A stretch of DNA of 64,000 nucleotides, from positions 61,947,985 to 62,011,984 of the forward strand of contig NC_086248.1 in NCBI RefSeq assembly GCF_021018805.1, written 5' to 3'. Below the pieces are notes generated by a model. It had not been told where the DNA came from. It was given only the letters and a program-made list of their open reading frames with translations, and did not search any database. Every line of letters starts with the position of its first letter. Position 1 is the first letter of the stretch. The position numbers and the translations under genes were made by a program. This document shows, piece after piece, positions 40,131 through 50,332 of this stretch. This stretch comes from Prinia subflava. Lineage: Eukaryota > Chordata > Aves > Passeriformes > Cisticolidae.

Positions 40131-42842
40131 TTACCTACTAGCAAACCAAATTACATGTTACTGAAGCTGAATCTAAGCAACCAACTTTGTTTGAAAGAAA
40201 ATTTTAGTAATTGTGCTTCAGAATTCAATAATTTGAAGTCCCTCTCCATTTCAACATTGGATTTTTAAATATTTGCAGGTACATCTCCCTTTTTTGAAAG
40301 TACAAGAATGAAGAAACAATTACTGCTGAGAGCATGCCCCTCTTCTTGTAATGTCCATTTCTTTCAGTACTACCAGGAGGGCTGAGTTGAGTGTAGGGCT
40401 CCTTAAAGAACTTATTCTAGCTGCAGGACTTGTCTCTTTTCTATGCTGGGCAAAGCCTGGGCTGGGCAGCAGACTGTGTTTTTTCTGGCAATGGAAACAT
40501 TCAGCTATTTCATATGCCTATTCCTGGACAATGAATTACTACTGGTATCTGACAAAAGTATTGTTCTTCTGACTAAGCCCTCTCTGCCAGACATCTCAAA
40601 TACAAATATTTCTTTTGGAGGTTCTCAGGACTGCTGCATTATGGAAAAGAAAGACTTACGATAACGAAAGGCAAAAAAGAAGCAATGCTTGAGAACACTG
40701 AAAGGAAAATCCAGTCACAAGTTAAGTTAACCTGCTAGTGCAATATATACATAGGCAGTAAGTACACTGTAAATCACTTCAAAAACATAGTTAATGAATT
40801 CCAATATGGGAAACAATAAGACTCACCTGCAGTTAGAAAGCACAACTGCAGAACTGCCTTGCTGAAAGAAACAACACCAAGACAAATGGGTCTGTATGTT
40901 GCCAGCACCCAAGCACAATGGCCCTGGGTGCTGCTGGCACACCGGTGTAATGGGAGAGCCACAGTTGGAGGTTTAACAACCAAAACAAGAGACCGGGACC
41001 AATAGATTACAGTTTACAATGTTGCTCCAGAGCCAATCTTAAGTATTCTGCTTTCTCCTAGAAGGAATCTCTCCAATAATTTTAAAAGCTGTTGTATTTG
41101 CCTTTTTGAAAGCACCTCTTTCCTTTTTTCTGAAGCACTCTACTGCAGATGCATCAAATAGTTTGGCAGGAATGCAGATATCCTCAAAATTGTGGACAGA
41201 CACTGGCTTGTACAAAGGGCAAATTTTTCCTTCCCTACCATGTTTGTGGTTTAACTTGGAAAAACTAACTGCAAATCATTTTGTCAGTAGTGAGGTTCTA
41301 TTTAATGCATCTCCAGAGGCAAATAAAAAACCTCCAAACCCAAACCAACTCCTTCTCACCCCAAAGATCTTCTCATTGACAGACTGTTTTGATTTGCAGT
41401 CTTACTGCTCAAAAGCCCCTTTTAAGTGTACAGTTTTCAAATAATATTTTCCCAGGTCTTGATGGTGACAGACTGGCATAATTTGACATGGCTGTTTCAG
41501 GAGTTCCTGCCACACACTTTGGGTCAAGTTTTGTGCAAAGTTTTTCAAGCTCAGCAAACCAGCAGGTGACTCACGGCATTTTCTGTTTTGCAATTTCATG
41601 AGCCACAAAGGACTTGGGATCAATACTCCTTATCTACATGAAGGAAATGATGAAGAGGACAATAATGCCAGGGTAAACCTTGAAAAATATTGAGAGAATG
41701 ACCCAATTGAGTTACCTCCTCTAGGGCGGTGGGCTGCAAGGAACAGGGACTTTGTTATGCATAGTTTGGAATAGTGCAGGAGATTTTCCACCATCTGCTT
41801 ATTCATGGACTTGCTAAGAATATGTGATTCTTTACGACACTATTGTTCTTCATACAGGACTTAGGTCAAGTGAAATTATTCCTTGCAGCTGCCTTTTTTA
41901 GAAACACTTTTCCTGAATTAACCTAAAGAAGTTAAATAAATGTGGATTTGATATCAAACTGAGAACTGAATACTTGTCTTGAACACTATGACCAATGATT
42001 GATGGTCCTAAAGCAAAGTCAAAAAGGCATGTTACACCTGGATGCTAACATGAGCAAATGGAAAGTAAAACTGCTTTGAGCTTCTAGCACTAGATTCTAC
42101 CTGGTATTGAAGGACTTATTAGAGTTGTGTGTGCCATTAACTACCATGTGAATTTATTTCCCTCCAGTTGTGATTTGCCACAGCAGCTATTATGAATGTT
42201 GTTTGCTTATTTCATTCAATTGATAAATGAAAAACATCTTTAATAGATAAAAGGAACCTACTTTCAATCTTGTGTTTGTCTCATTTCCTCTTTTCCTCTC
42301 CTCAGCAATGGCATGGCCTAGGCAGGATAGATGATGTAGAGTCTGCACAGTTAAGTGATCTTTCCCTGCACTAAAGTGATCTTTCATTCCTGTTATTTCA
42401 CTGACAAGAACGTGTTCATTTTCCCTGAGTAAATTTATATGTGAGAAAACACCTTATACCTGAAAATACTGAGAGTATATTTTAATTTCTCAGTATAAGC
42501 TTACCATTAAAGGCATTTGCACAGAATCATACTTTATTCTAGCTGCATTTAATGGGTTCATCAGCTAATAAGTGGGCTGTAAACATCTCAGGTAATTGCC
42601 AAGAGCTCTTAAATTAGTACTGCAAGTTATAAAAGAGAATACATATTCATAGCTCCTCAGGCTCTCCAGCAGCCATTCTGTTCATCCGTCTGTTTTTAAG
42701 GGCAGGCAAGCAAGATGTTTCAGTGGAACTTCTGTCATTTTCCCTTGTTTTAGTCAGCTTAAAACATTCTACACTTTCAGAGAAACATACTCAAGTCCTG
42801 ATGGTGTATTTCACAAGATAATATTCCTAAAACAATACTCAC

Positions 42843-43006
42843 ATTTCTGTGTATCCCAGATGTAGTTGTTCAGGACTTCTCCCACCAAGTAGAACACGTT
42901 AATTATTATGGTAGCAGCTGCAAAAAAGATTATTTTGACACCTGGGCTGAGGTGCTCAAGAAGTGGGTACACCCACACTCCTGTAACGTGGTGAATCCAG
43001 CACATC
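42843..43006 (-). CDS. AIG1: AIG1 penultimate exon (last membrane spans)
   Basis: AIG1 is a multi-pass membrane protein of the AIG1/ADTRP family, serine-independent threonine hydrolases that split fatty-acid esters of hydroxy fatty acids (FAHFA lipids). This 164-base exon, read on the minus strand after TTTGTTTCAG, completes a tryptophan codon and gives [20 protein letters not shown], a hydrophobic span with [16 protein letters not shown], and [10 protein letters not shown]. The WxHHVTGxWVYP and [13 protein letters not shown] blocks are hallmarks of AIG1. It ends AAAT|GTGAGT in phase 1. The paralogue ADTRP is less likely, because the neighbour is ADAT2 and the sequence matches AIG1 closely. 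Confidence 0.96.
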
Positions 43007-45768
43007 CTGAAACAAAACACAAAATAACAAGCACTGACTCTTACAGCCATTTTACAAAGTAACTTGGCCTGCAGACTTAGCTACTGTAACACAAAAGGCA
43101 ATTATTTGGAAGGCCTGCAAGTTGCAATTGAACTGGAGCATGTGGATGACATCCATCTCGAACAGACATCACAAATGATGAAACTATGACCGATTTCCCG
43201 CATTCTAACTGCTTTGCTTTCAATTTATTATGAGCAGTTGGCCAGTTTTCATTTCTGATGTAGGCAGGTATTTCCTTGCTCACTTATATTTTCAAGGAAT
43301 CCCCTGTTTCGTGCCAAAGCTGGAAACTGCAGCAGCCTCTGTTCCAAGCACGTTCTTTATCCTAAGAGCATTCAGGGTTCTACAGACTCTCCTACCATCT
43401 CTCTCTGCTTTCCGCAGTATCCCACTTTCACTTCATACACATTTGCGTTTTTCTTTCACTTTTCCTCGCTGCACATGGTAATCAGTTTTTGGGTTTGCCA
43501 GAAGCATATGGTTTAGATTCTCTTTCAGAGAATAATTTCTTCAGCAACCGTGTTTTAGATTGGTCCTCCTTCTCTTTCAGTTATCTGCTATAATTTGGAA
43601 TCTAGTCATTCTTCTCTAGGTAAGATAAATACTTTTTAAAAAAGACCGAACAAAAACACACCTCAAAGGTAGTGCCCGGCCCTACAGCCAATATACAGTA
43701 AAGGAAAAAGACTGATGGTGGTTTGTTGATGACAGAGCTACAGAGGACATTGTTGGTACACTAACTCAAGAGACAGACTATCAGCTTCACTGCAGTGCAG
43801 CCTGAAGAAGCACTCCAGGTGTGTGGCTTTGCTGTGTGTGTGGCTACAGTGGACAACAGTATCCTCCAATGGGATTGCTTTTGTGTTGAGATCAGTGGTG
43901 AAGTCAGAGGGAGCAGAGAGAGTCCTGTACATTCCAGTAGGTGGAAGTTAAGAAAAGCAAATACTGGCAAACAACAAACATCTCAGAGACTAACTGGCTA
44001 AAGTACTCAGTGAAGGCAGGCTGGGGCTTTGCTGGGCTCTCCTCAACAATGTAAATCTTTTTCTTTCTGACCTGGAAATTTGAGAGAAAAGCCCACAGTG
44101 AAGCACAGCTAGAGCAGCTGCACAGACTGTCATAGATGGGGATTTCCATGTCCACATGATTAGCTTCACTTGCTGATGTTTCTATTTGTTCAAAGATTTT
44201 TGATCACTAGATCAGTCAAAGGCTCCTAAAGGACAGAGACAGAGAAATCCACACAAAACTATTACCATAAAATTCTGTCACAGAGAGAGTACAGAATCCC
44301 TGTTTAACAATCACCCTGGAAATGTACATGGTTGTCATAGCTTCCCTCCTCCTTGGAAAAGTGTTTATTGCACACAAACCCTCAACAGGTAGACACTTCA
44401 CTTGGGAAACATGTGTCAGTAAATTAATCTGCATGATCTAAATGCAATTAAACCCCCTTTCTCCAAATCAGTTCACATATGGGAAATTATCTCTGTACCT
44501 TACAGTTAATTTCCCCAGTATTCTTTTGTGATAGAATTAACTTGACAAGATAAAATTATTTAGGAAAAAATGAAGCGTTCCTGTGTAACCCACGGTAACA
44601 GGGGACACCATGATCCTTTTGATGAAAGAAAAAAATGAGATAGGTTAGAAGAGTAGTCCCCCACTACCAGGTTGGCTTAGCAGGGAATGTCTATTATCAC
44701 CTAACAATTTTCAGTTTCATTTGCTTTTTCCATTTTCATTTGCTTTTTTTCCTAATGATCATTCTGTGAAAAACAAGCTCCAAGGAAAAAAGAGCCAATC
44801 TCTTTTTCACTTATTTTCTCTGGTGTGATGAAACTTCCCAGGATTATAAAGCACCTTTACAGAGGGACTTTTCAAGGGACCTTCTAAACGACATCTATGT
44901 TGCCAACTTCATGAACCAAGTGGAAGTGGCTTTTACTAGAACACATTTATGTTAGAAAGTGGAAGCATTTTCTAACTCCAACCACTGATGAGCTCCTGCA
45001 TATCAGCTATCTCTGCTTAGTTCAGGCTTTGTGGACAGCTCATGCACTCTGCTCCCTGCTGCCCAGCACAGGAGCCCACTCCCCGTGTGGTGATGCTGCT
45101 CATGCCTTCAGAGTAGCTGTTGTTTGCCTGTCCCTGGGGGCCACACTGTCAGAACTGCTTTTAGCACAAGAAGGACCAAGCACTGCTCTGGAGACAACAG
45201 TCACAAACCCCACTTGATCCTTCTAAAAATGAGCTGCACCATGCTGCTGGCTACGCCGGGGTGGAGCAATATTAACCGTCTCTCCACTGAGCAGTGACAC
45301 ACCGACTGCTCCGGCATTGTCTCTACTACAAACGGGAGCAGCAAGGGGATGACTGCTGCCATGGAAACCTCACCTGGTGGCCTTTCTTAGTGGGTTTGCT
45401 CCTGCTGGAACACAGGCGGTCTCGAGGCTGCACTAGAAAGGGCTGATCAACCATTCACATAAAGCTTCCACACAAGAGTGCCGACTGCCAGAGTTAATGA
45501 ATGCCTTCAGTGTTGCAATTCCAGTAGCCACTACTCCTATCCAGCCTCATTATTAGTTACGCACAGGGAAGCAGGCATTAAGATTTACTTAGGAGTGCAA
45601 ATCTAAATCAAATTGAAGACTTTGTTATTGAACAGGTGTAAAAAAAGTGTTGTTTAGATACAAAGAAACTGAAGAGAAAAAATTTAACTAAATCTAGACC
45701 GGCTACTTCTGAGAAGATAAAATCGATCTGAACCTCCCTGTGATATGGAACAGTAGCAGCTGTATGTA

Positions 45769-46192
45769 TGTAGTCGTGCATTTCTGTACCCGAGCAGGTG
45801 TTTCCATATAAGGAAGTGAAGCTAGAATTTTCTATAGCCTGCTCGCTGTAATTGGCTCAGTCCCAACACAGACACAGTGATAGGACTGTAGAAGTGCACC
45901 TCAAAGTCTAGTGTCCATTTCATTGGGCCAAGAGCCAAAAAAGCCCACCTAGACCATCGAGTACTAAAGGGCCTGCATAAGGGTACACGAGGCTTTTTGG
46001 GAGTGCCTTAGCCTGTGTAGCTTTGCTTGGTACACGGTGCTCGGCTTATCTCTTTTCATTTTGTAACGTTTATTATTTTCCTGTTATTAAAACTTTATTT
46101 TACAAAGCATATCCTGGGAAGCCGTCTCGCTATTTTATTAAGCCATTTCTCCGCTGGCTGGACCCTCGGAGTTATCGGGAGGTACCCCGATA
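45769..46192 (+). repeat. 5' LTR, 424 bp
   Basis: Direct repeat of 49909-50332 with 422 of 424 identical bases; the differences are at 45858 and 45859 (CA here, TG in the 3' copy). It starts TGTAGTCGTGCA and ends CCCCGATA, so the termini are TG...TA and not TG...CA. ATTAAA at 46085-46090 is the likely poly(A) signal, with cleavage near TACAAAGCA. The end carries the inverted repeat TTATCGGG / CCCGATAA, of which the last A lies outside the LTR. Confidence 0.95.
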
Positions 46193-46194
46193 AA

Positions 46195-46214
46195 TGGCAC
46201 CTTCGAACAGGGAC
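46195..46214 (+). other. Primer-binding-site-like sequence
   Basis: Two bases (AA) after the LTR end comes TGGCACCTTCGAACAGGGAC. TGG is the usual complement of a tRNA CCA end, and CGAACAGGGAC is identical to the distal part of the classic lysine-tRNA site, but the middle differs and the whole is two bases longer. The actual tRNA primer is therefore uncertain. The two-base gap fits the dinucleotide normally removed during integration. Confidence 0.6.
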
Positions 46215-46352
46215 CCTACATTAGGGTAACTGAATCGATGTTTGCTGACAAAGCCCTCACGTTCAGCTAGGCCATTTTGCTCTTGGTTTCGTTTTTTTAA
46301 AAGCGAGCTCGTGGTGGTTTTTTTGGTCGTGAAAATAAAACCACATTTTTGG

Positions 46353-46382
46353 GTCAAAAAGGCTGAGAGGGAGCCTTTTGAC
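46353..46382 (+). other. Leader hairpin, possible packaging signal
   Basis: GTCAAAAAGGCT pairs with AGCCTTTTGAC across the loop GAGAGGG, leaving an 11-bp stem with one bulged A. It lies in the untranslated leader between the primer site and the gag-like start, where retroviruses keep packaging and dimerisation structures. The function is inferred from place and shape only. Confidence 0.4.
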
Positions 46383-46565
46383 TGAACCCCTATACCGGTG
46401 AGAGGGGGTCTTTGCCGGACACCGATTCTGGTACAAGGTGGATTACTCTTTAGAAGAGAGAAGCTACAGTCTAGCAGAGCTGGAGACAGAGAACAGCTAA
46501 TCACCGAGTGACCTGAGAGAGTCGGAGACAACCAAGAGCAGCCGGGAGATCACAAGAGCCATTCT

Positions 46566-46572
46566 GGTGAGT
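46566..46572 (+). other. Leader splice donor just before the gag-like start
   Basis: CTG|GTGAGT (cut after 46566) is close to the consensus donor and sits ten bases before the ATG at 46577. Use of it would remove the gag-like frame and join the leader to a downstream acceptor such as that at 49327, as retroviral subgenomic mRNAs do. Confidence 0.5.
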
Positions 46573-46576
46573 GACA

Positions 46577-47899
46577 ATGGGGACCCGGCAATCCGTAGAA
46601 CAGCGAGACACCTTTTGTTATTTTAATTATAAACTGACTATTCAAGACTATAAGTTTGAGAGGAAAGAACTTAAAAAACTTGTGAAATGGGTCTATAAGA
46701 AGTATCCGGACACTAATACAGCTGAAACAGTAACAGTGGAATTTTGGGACAAAATAGGATTAAAGTTGTATAATTCAAAGAAAAAATCTGTGTTAAAATT
46801 AAGACCCATCTTTAAAACTGTGTTAGACTTTGTAACAGAAGAAGGCGAAAGGCTCAGCAGTGAAAAAACACTTGAAACTGCAGAAAGAGAAACCTTGAGA
46901 AAAGCCTCTAAAAGCAACCATAAAAAAGGAGCCCAGAAAGTAAAATGCAAAAAGGCTCCTGCTCACCTTAGACATGAAGATAAAAATCCAAGTTCTGATG
47001 CCCCAAGTCCCAGAAAAAACCGGTTTGATTTACTCCCGAGGAGAAGGCACGGGGCGGCTCAAAGCCTTCCCCCGAGCCGTCCTCAGACCCCCGGAGTGGG
47101 ACCTGTGCCAGCCGTGGCCAAGCAGGCTAGAGTTCCATTCCAACCGCCCTCCCCACCCCCTCAGTCACCCAGTACGAGATACGGGCGATCCCAGTCCGTT
47201 AATTTTGAGCGCGCGAGTTTTGAACAAAGCCCTGAAAGCGCGGGCTCACAGAACAAAGAAAAACGTGGAATTCTCCCCATCTCTGAGGCAGAAACTTTAG
47301 CTCCATGTGGGCGGGTTCAGTACAGCCCGACGCTGCGGCACGCTCCATCTGACGTGTCGCTCAGCTCCTCCCACTCCAGCACGGGAGGCTCCCCCTCCAT
47401 GGGCGGTCCCAAGCCTCGGGCACCGCCCCGGGTTGCCACCCACAGCCGGGACAGACACGCCCTGGCTGTGACGAGCGTGGGAACCGGATGTGACATCCCG
47501 GAACTTGCCCTCCCCAAGATGGCGGCGCCCATGCCGGAGAAATGTAAACAAACTCCGATGAAAAATCAGAAAGTTTCCCACACGTCCTGCAGTTTCTCTG
47601 ACGATTCAGAGGATTCATCAGCCAGCATAGATCCCTGGCACAACATAAGGAAAGAAACCAGCACCCCAGAGCCAGCCCGGCTCTGGCGACAGGAGACCAA
47701 AACAAAACAAAAACAAGGACAGAGCAAGACTAAAGCAGTGAAAGTTTATCATCGTCTAAAACCCTCCAAGAAAACAGAACAGAGACAGCTAACAGTTCAA
47801 TTCCAGCAGCCAAGATACAAAGTAGACTTCGTCCAAAAGAAGACTGTCATGAAAACCACTACAAGAATCCACCAAAGCAGTAAGCTCAAAATACCTTAA
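46577..47899 (+). CDS. Gag-like (matrix-like) protein of the LTR element
   Basis: An intact 440-codon frame. The ATG at 46577 is chosen over an in-frame GTG at 46571 because it gives a Met-Gly-x-x-x-Ser N-myristoylation signal and has a strong context (A at -3, G at +4). Residues 1-90 are a compact basic/aromatic domain with two tryptophans in helical spacing, like a retroviral matrix domain. Residues 90-140 are Lys/Arg/Glu-rich, and about 145-310 are proline/serine-rich and encoded by GC-rich DNA. The last 60 residues are again basic. There is no capsid major homology region, no CCHC zinc knuckle and no PPxY motif, so it cannot build a capsid alone. Homology to a named family was not established. 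Confidence 0.8.
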   Translation: MGTRQSVEQRDTFCYFNYKLTIQDYKFERKELKKLVKWVYKKYPDTNTAETVTVEFWDKIGLKLYNSKKKSVLKLRPIFKTVLDFVTEEGERLSSEKTLETAERETLRKASKSNHKKGAQKVKCKKAPAHLRHEDKNPSSDAPSPRKNRFDLLPRRRHGAAQSLPPSRPQTPGVGPVPAVAKQARVPFQPPSPPPQSPSTRYGRSQSVNFERASFEQSPESAGSQNKEKRGILPISEAETLAPCGRVQYSPTLRHAPSDVSLSSSHSSTGGSPSMGGPKPRAPPRVATHSRDRHALAVTSVGTGCDIPELALPKMAAPMPEKCKQTPMKNQKVSHTSCSFSDDSEDSSASIDPWHNIRKETSTPEPARLWRQETKTKQKQGQSKTKAVKVYHRLKPSKKTEQRQLTVQFQQPRYKVDFVQKKTVMKTTTRIHQSSKLKIP

Positions 47900-48935
47900 A
47901 ACCCTGACCTATTCTTTTATTTTGCAGTTTTAACAAGAAACCCAGAACTTTATAAGTTAATTTTTTCATTAAGATCTGAAAAAGACTACCAAGTAATTCC
48001 AATACAAAAAGTTTTTCTTTTCTGTTTTGTCAATTAAGCAAGAAGATTGTAATAACTTGCCCAAAAATTTATATTCCAAACTAATTATAAAAGCGAATTT
48101 CTAAATAATTTTTCCTTTACAGGAAAAGATTCTGCAAAAATATTTTGCTTGCTCATATCTTTAATTGAAATAGTTAATTCAAAATTCAAAAGTTTTTAAA
48201 AATAGCCCGTATAAATATTACAAAAAAAAAAATAAATTATTAAATTCATCTCTATAATTAAATTGAAAACCTTTCAAAATTCATACTCCTCTAAAAACAA
48301 TTCGTTTTATAAATAAGTCAAGAAAATCTAAAATCTTATAACCATGTAGTAAAATCCTAACACCAAAAAATAAAAATCAGATTTTAAGAAACTCTAAAAA
48401 CTATATCTCAAAACCAAAAAAGAACAACTGTCTACATGTTTTTCAAAGTTCATATTTTATGTTTACAAATTTTTATGTTGCAAGTTTGGTAGAGGGAACA
48501 GAGACCTCTCAAGAAAAAGTTCTAATCAATTGTAAAATTCACATTAAAATACTAATCTTTTTCCTTTTTTCTCAACAGCAACTGTATTGTGTCACATGTT
48601 AAAGCAAACACTAAACTCCTAAGTTTTATAGCAAATAGCAAGGTAACAGCAAACTTTTAACCATACATCAAAATACATCAGCTCTTGTAAAAAGTGTCGC
48701 ATATATCTCAAAGTCAAATTAAGACAATTGTGCAACCATGCCCAAACTACCAAACACTAACTACACCATCAATAGCAGCAAAAGTTAACCCTCAAAATTA
48801 AAAACAAGTATCATGCAATATCAACCATTTAAACCATTCAAACAAATTCACTTGTCTAACCACACACTTTTTAAAGTATGTTCTACCTCAACACATAAAG
48901 GAGAAAAAGGCCAAAAAAAACAACAACAACAACAA

Positions 48936-48972
<37 letters not shown>

Positions 48973-49327
48973 AAAAAAACCAAAAAAAAAACCAAAAAAA
49001 ACCCAATTAAAACATCTCTTGTAAACATTTCTCATTCCTAAATGTACAGTTCTTAAAATTACAGAAGTTTTTCAACATATCAAATCTACCACATATTATA
49101 ACTAATTCATTCAAAAGCCAATCTATTGTTAAAAAGCACACAAATAGCTAAAAATGCTCTTTAAAAGATAAAAATGGGAAAGGGTGTAGTGCTTTCTATT
49201 ATAGAAAGGTTGAACAAAGTTATATATATGTTTTTTAATCTCTCATATTCATAAAAATTCTGAAAACAAGACAAATTTTAAAGCCTGTCCTTTATGGCAG
49301 GGAGAGAGGTTTTGTTTGTCTCCACAG
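47880..49327 (+). other. Intron-like A-rich stretch of the LTR element
   Basis: Begins with a donor (AGCA|GTAAGC) 20 bases before the gag-like stop and ends with a pyrimidine tract and acceptor (TTTTGTTTGTCTCCACAG). It is strikingly A-rich and G-poor on the + strand and holds no coding frame except a lysine tract made by the simple repeat at 48911-49002. Removal would join the gag-like frame to the frame at 49328-49473 without a shift (phase 1 on both sides). Confidence 0.6.
48911..49002 (+). repeat. A-rich simple repeat with (CAA)n
   Basis: Short (CAA) tract from about 48921, then about 34 uninterrupted A (48937-48970), then A runs separated by CC. It lies in the intron-like part of the LTR element and may be length-variable or assembled imprecisely. 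Confidence 0.9.
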
Positions 49328-49473
49328 GTACAGACTCTAAGAAAGTTCCTGCAAAAGAAGTTGAGTCACAACTACAAAAGAAGAAAGGAGAGCAGAACAC
49401 ACCTCAAGAAGAGCATGCAAAAGGACCCAGAGTGACCACAGACTGTGTCTTCAAAAAGACTTCTGCATTTTGA
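49328..49473 (+). CDS. Second exon of the gag-like gene (predicted)
   Basis: After the acceptor at 49321-49327 an open frame of 47 codons runs to TGA at 49471-49473. It is lysine/glutamate/glutamine-rich and, in the phase set by the donor at 47880, continues the gag-like frame to a predicted total of 482 residues instead of 440. It stands out from its surroundings by far higher G content. There is no ATG near its start, so it makes sense only as a spliced exon. The support is frame agreement and splice-site quality; there is no transcript evidence. Confidence 0.5.
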
Positions 49474-49908
49474 CACAACCCAGCACTATAGACACTGAAA
49501 TACATTTGAAGCAGAGACTTAAGTTTTATAAAAGTTGCACTGTTAAAATTTTTGAAGTTATTATTGTCATGTCAAAATTGTTCGTTGTTGTATGTTAAAA
49601 GTTATTATCAAATCTTTATGTAGAAGAAAAAGAAAATATAGTTCACTTGAAAAAATCTCCCCAAACAAAAAGTAAAATAAAATTCATATGTAATTTGAGA
49701 CTAAATATTAATTTTAAAGATTGGCTAATAAAAAGAAAGTACCAAATTTAAAATTTTGTAATCCATAAAACTACAGCTTAACTATAAACCAAATTGTTAA
49801 ATAACAATAAGTTATTGACACAATCACAATTATGAACAAAAGTGAGAATTTTTCAAAGTAACTATTTCTCTTTTTTTTCTTTTTTTAATATGATTTTACA
49901 GGGTGAGA
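49474..49908 (+). other. Untranslated 3' part of LTR element interior
   Basis: A-rich, non-coding sequence between the second exon and the 3' LTR. The last bases before the LTR (GGGTGAGA, 49901-49908) could act as a short polypurine tract for plus-strand priming. Confidence 0.5.
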
Positions 49909-50332
49909 TGTAGTCGTGCATTTCTGTACCCGAGCAGGTGTTTCCATATAAGGAAGTGAAGCTAGAATTTTCTATAGCCTGCTCGCTGTAATTGGCTTGG
50001 TCCCAACACAGACACAGTGATAGGACTGTAGAAGTGCACCTCAAAGTCTAGTGTCCATTTCATTGGGCCAAGAGCCAAAAAAGCCCACCTAGACCATCGA
50101 GTACTAAAGGGCCTGCATAAGGGTACACGAGGCTTTTTGGGAGTGCCTTAGCCTGTGTAGCTTTGCTTGGTACACGGTGCTCGGCTTATCTCTTTTCATT
50201 TTGTAACGTTTATTATTTTCCTGTTATTAAAACTTTATTTTACAAAGCATATCCTGGGAAGCCGTCTCGCTATTTTATTAAGCCATTTCTCCGCTGGCTG
50301 GACCCTCGGAGTTATCGGGAGGTACCCCGATA
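49909..50332 (+). repeat. 3' LTR, 424 bp
   Basis: Near-identical copy of the 5' LTR (differences at 49998 and 49999), followed directly by the target duplication TATGTA. It would end the element's transcript at its ATTAAA (50225-50230). Confidence 0.95.

Larger units (their letters stand above)
38998..42842 (-). other. AIG1: AIG1 last intron
   Basis: A 3.8-kb intron (minus-strand donor AAAT|GTGAGT, acceptor TTTTCAG). It contains a solo LTR at 39322-40128 in the + orientation. The rest (40135-42842) is unique AT-rich sequence with no recognised element. Confidence 0.85.

Noticed and set aside
46571..46576. GTG start two codons before the gag-like ATG
   Set aside because: It would hide the glycine needed for N-myristoylation; the ATG at 46577 has a strong context and gives Met-Gly at the N-terminus.
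48813..49010. 65-codon frame rich in lysine and glutamine
   Set aside because: It is produced by translating the (CAA)n/poly-A simple repeat and has no independent support.
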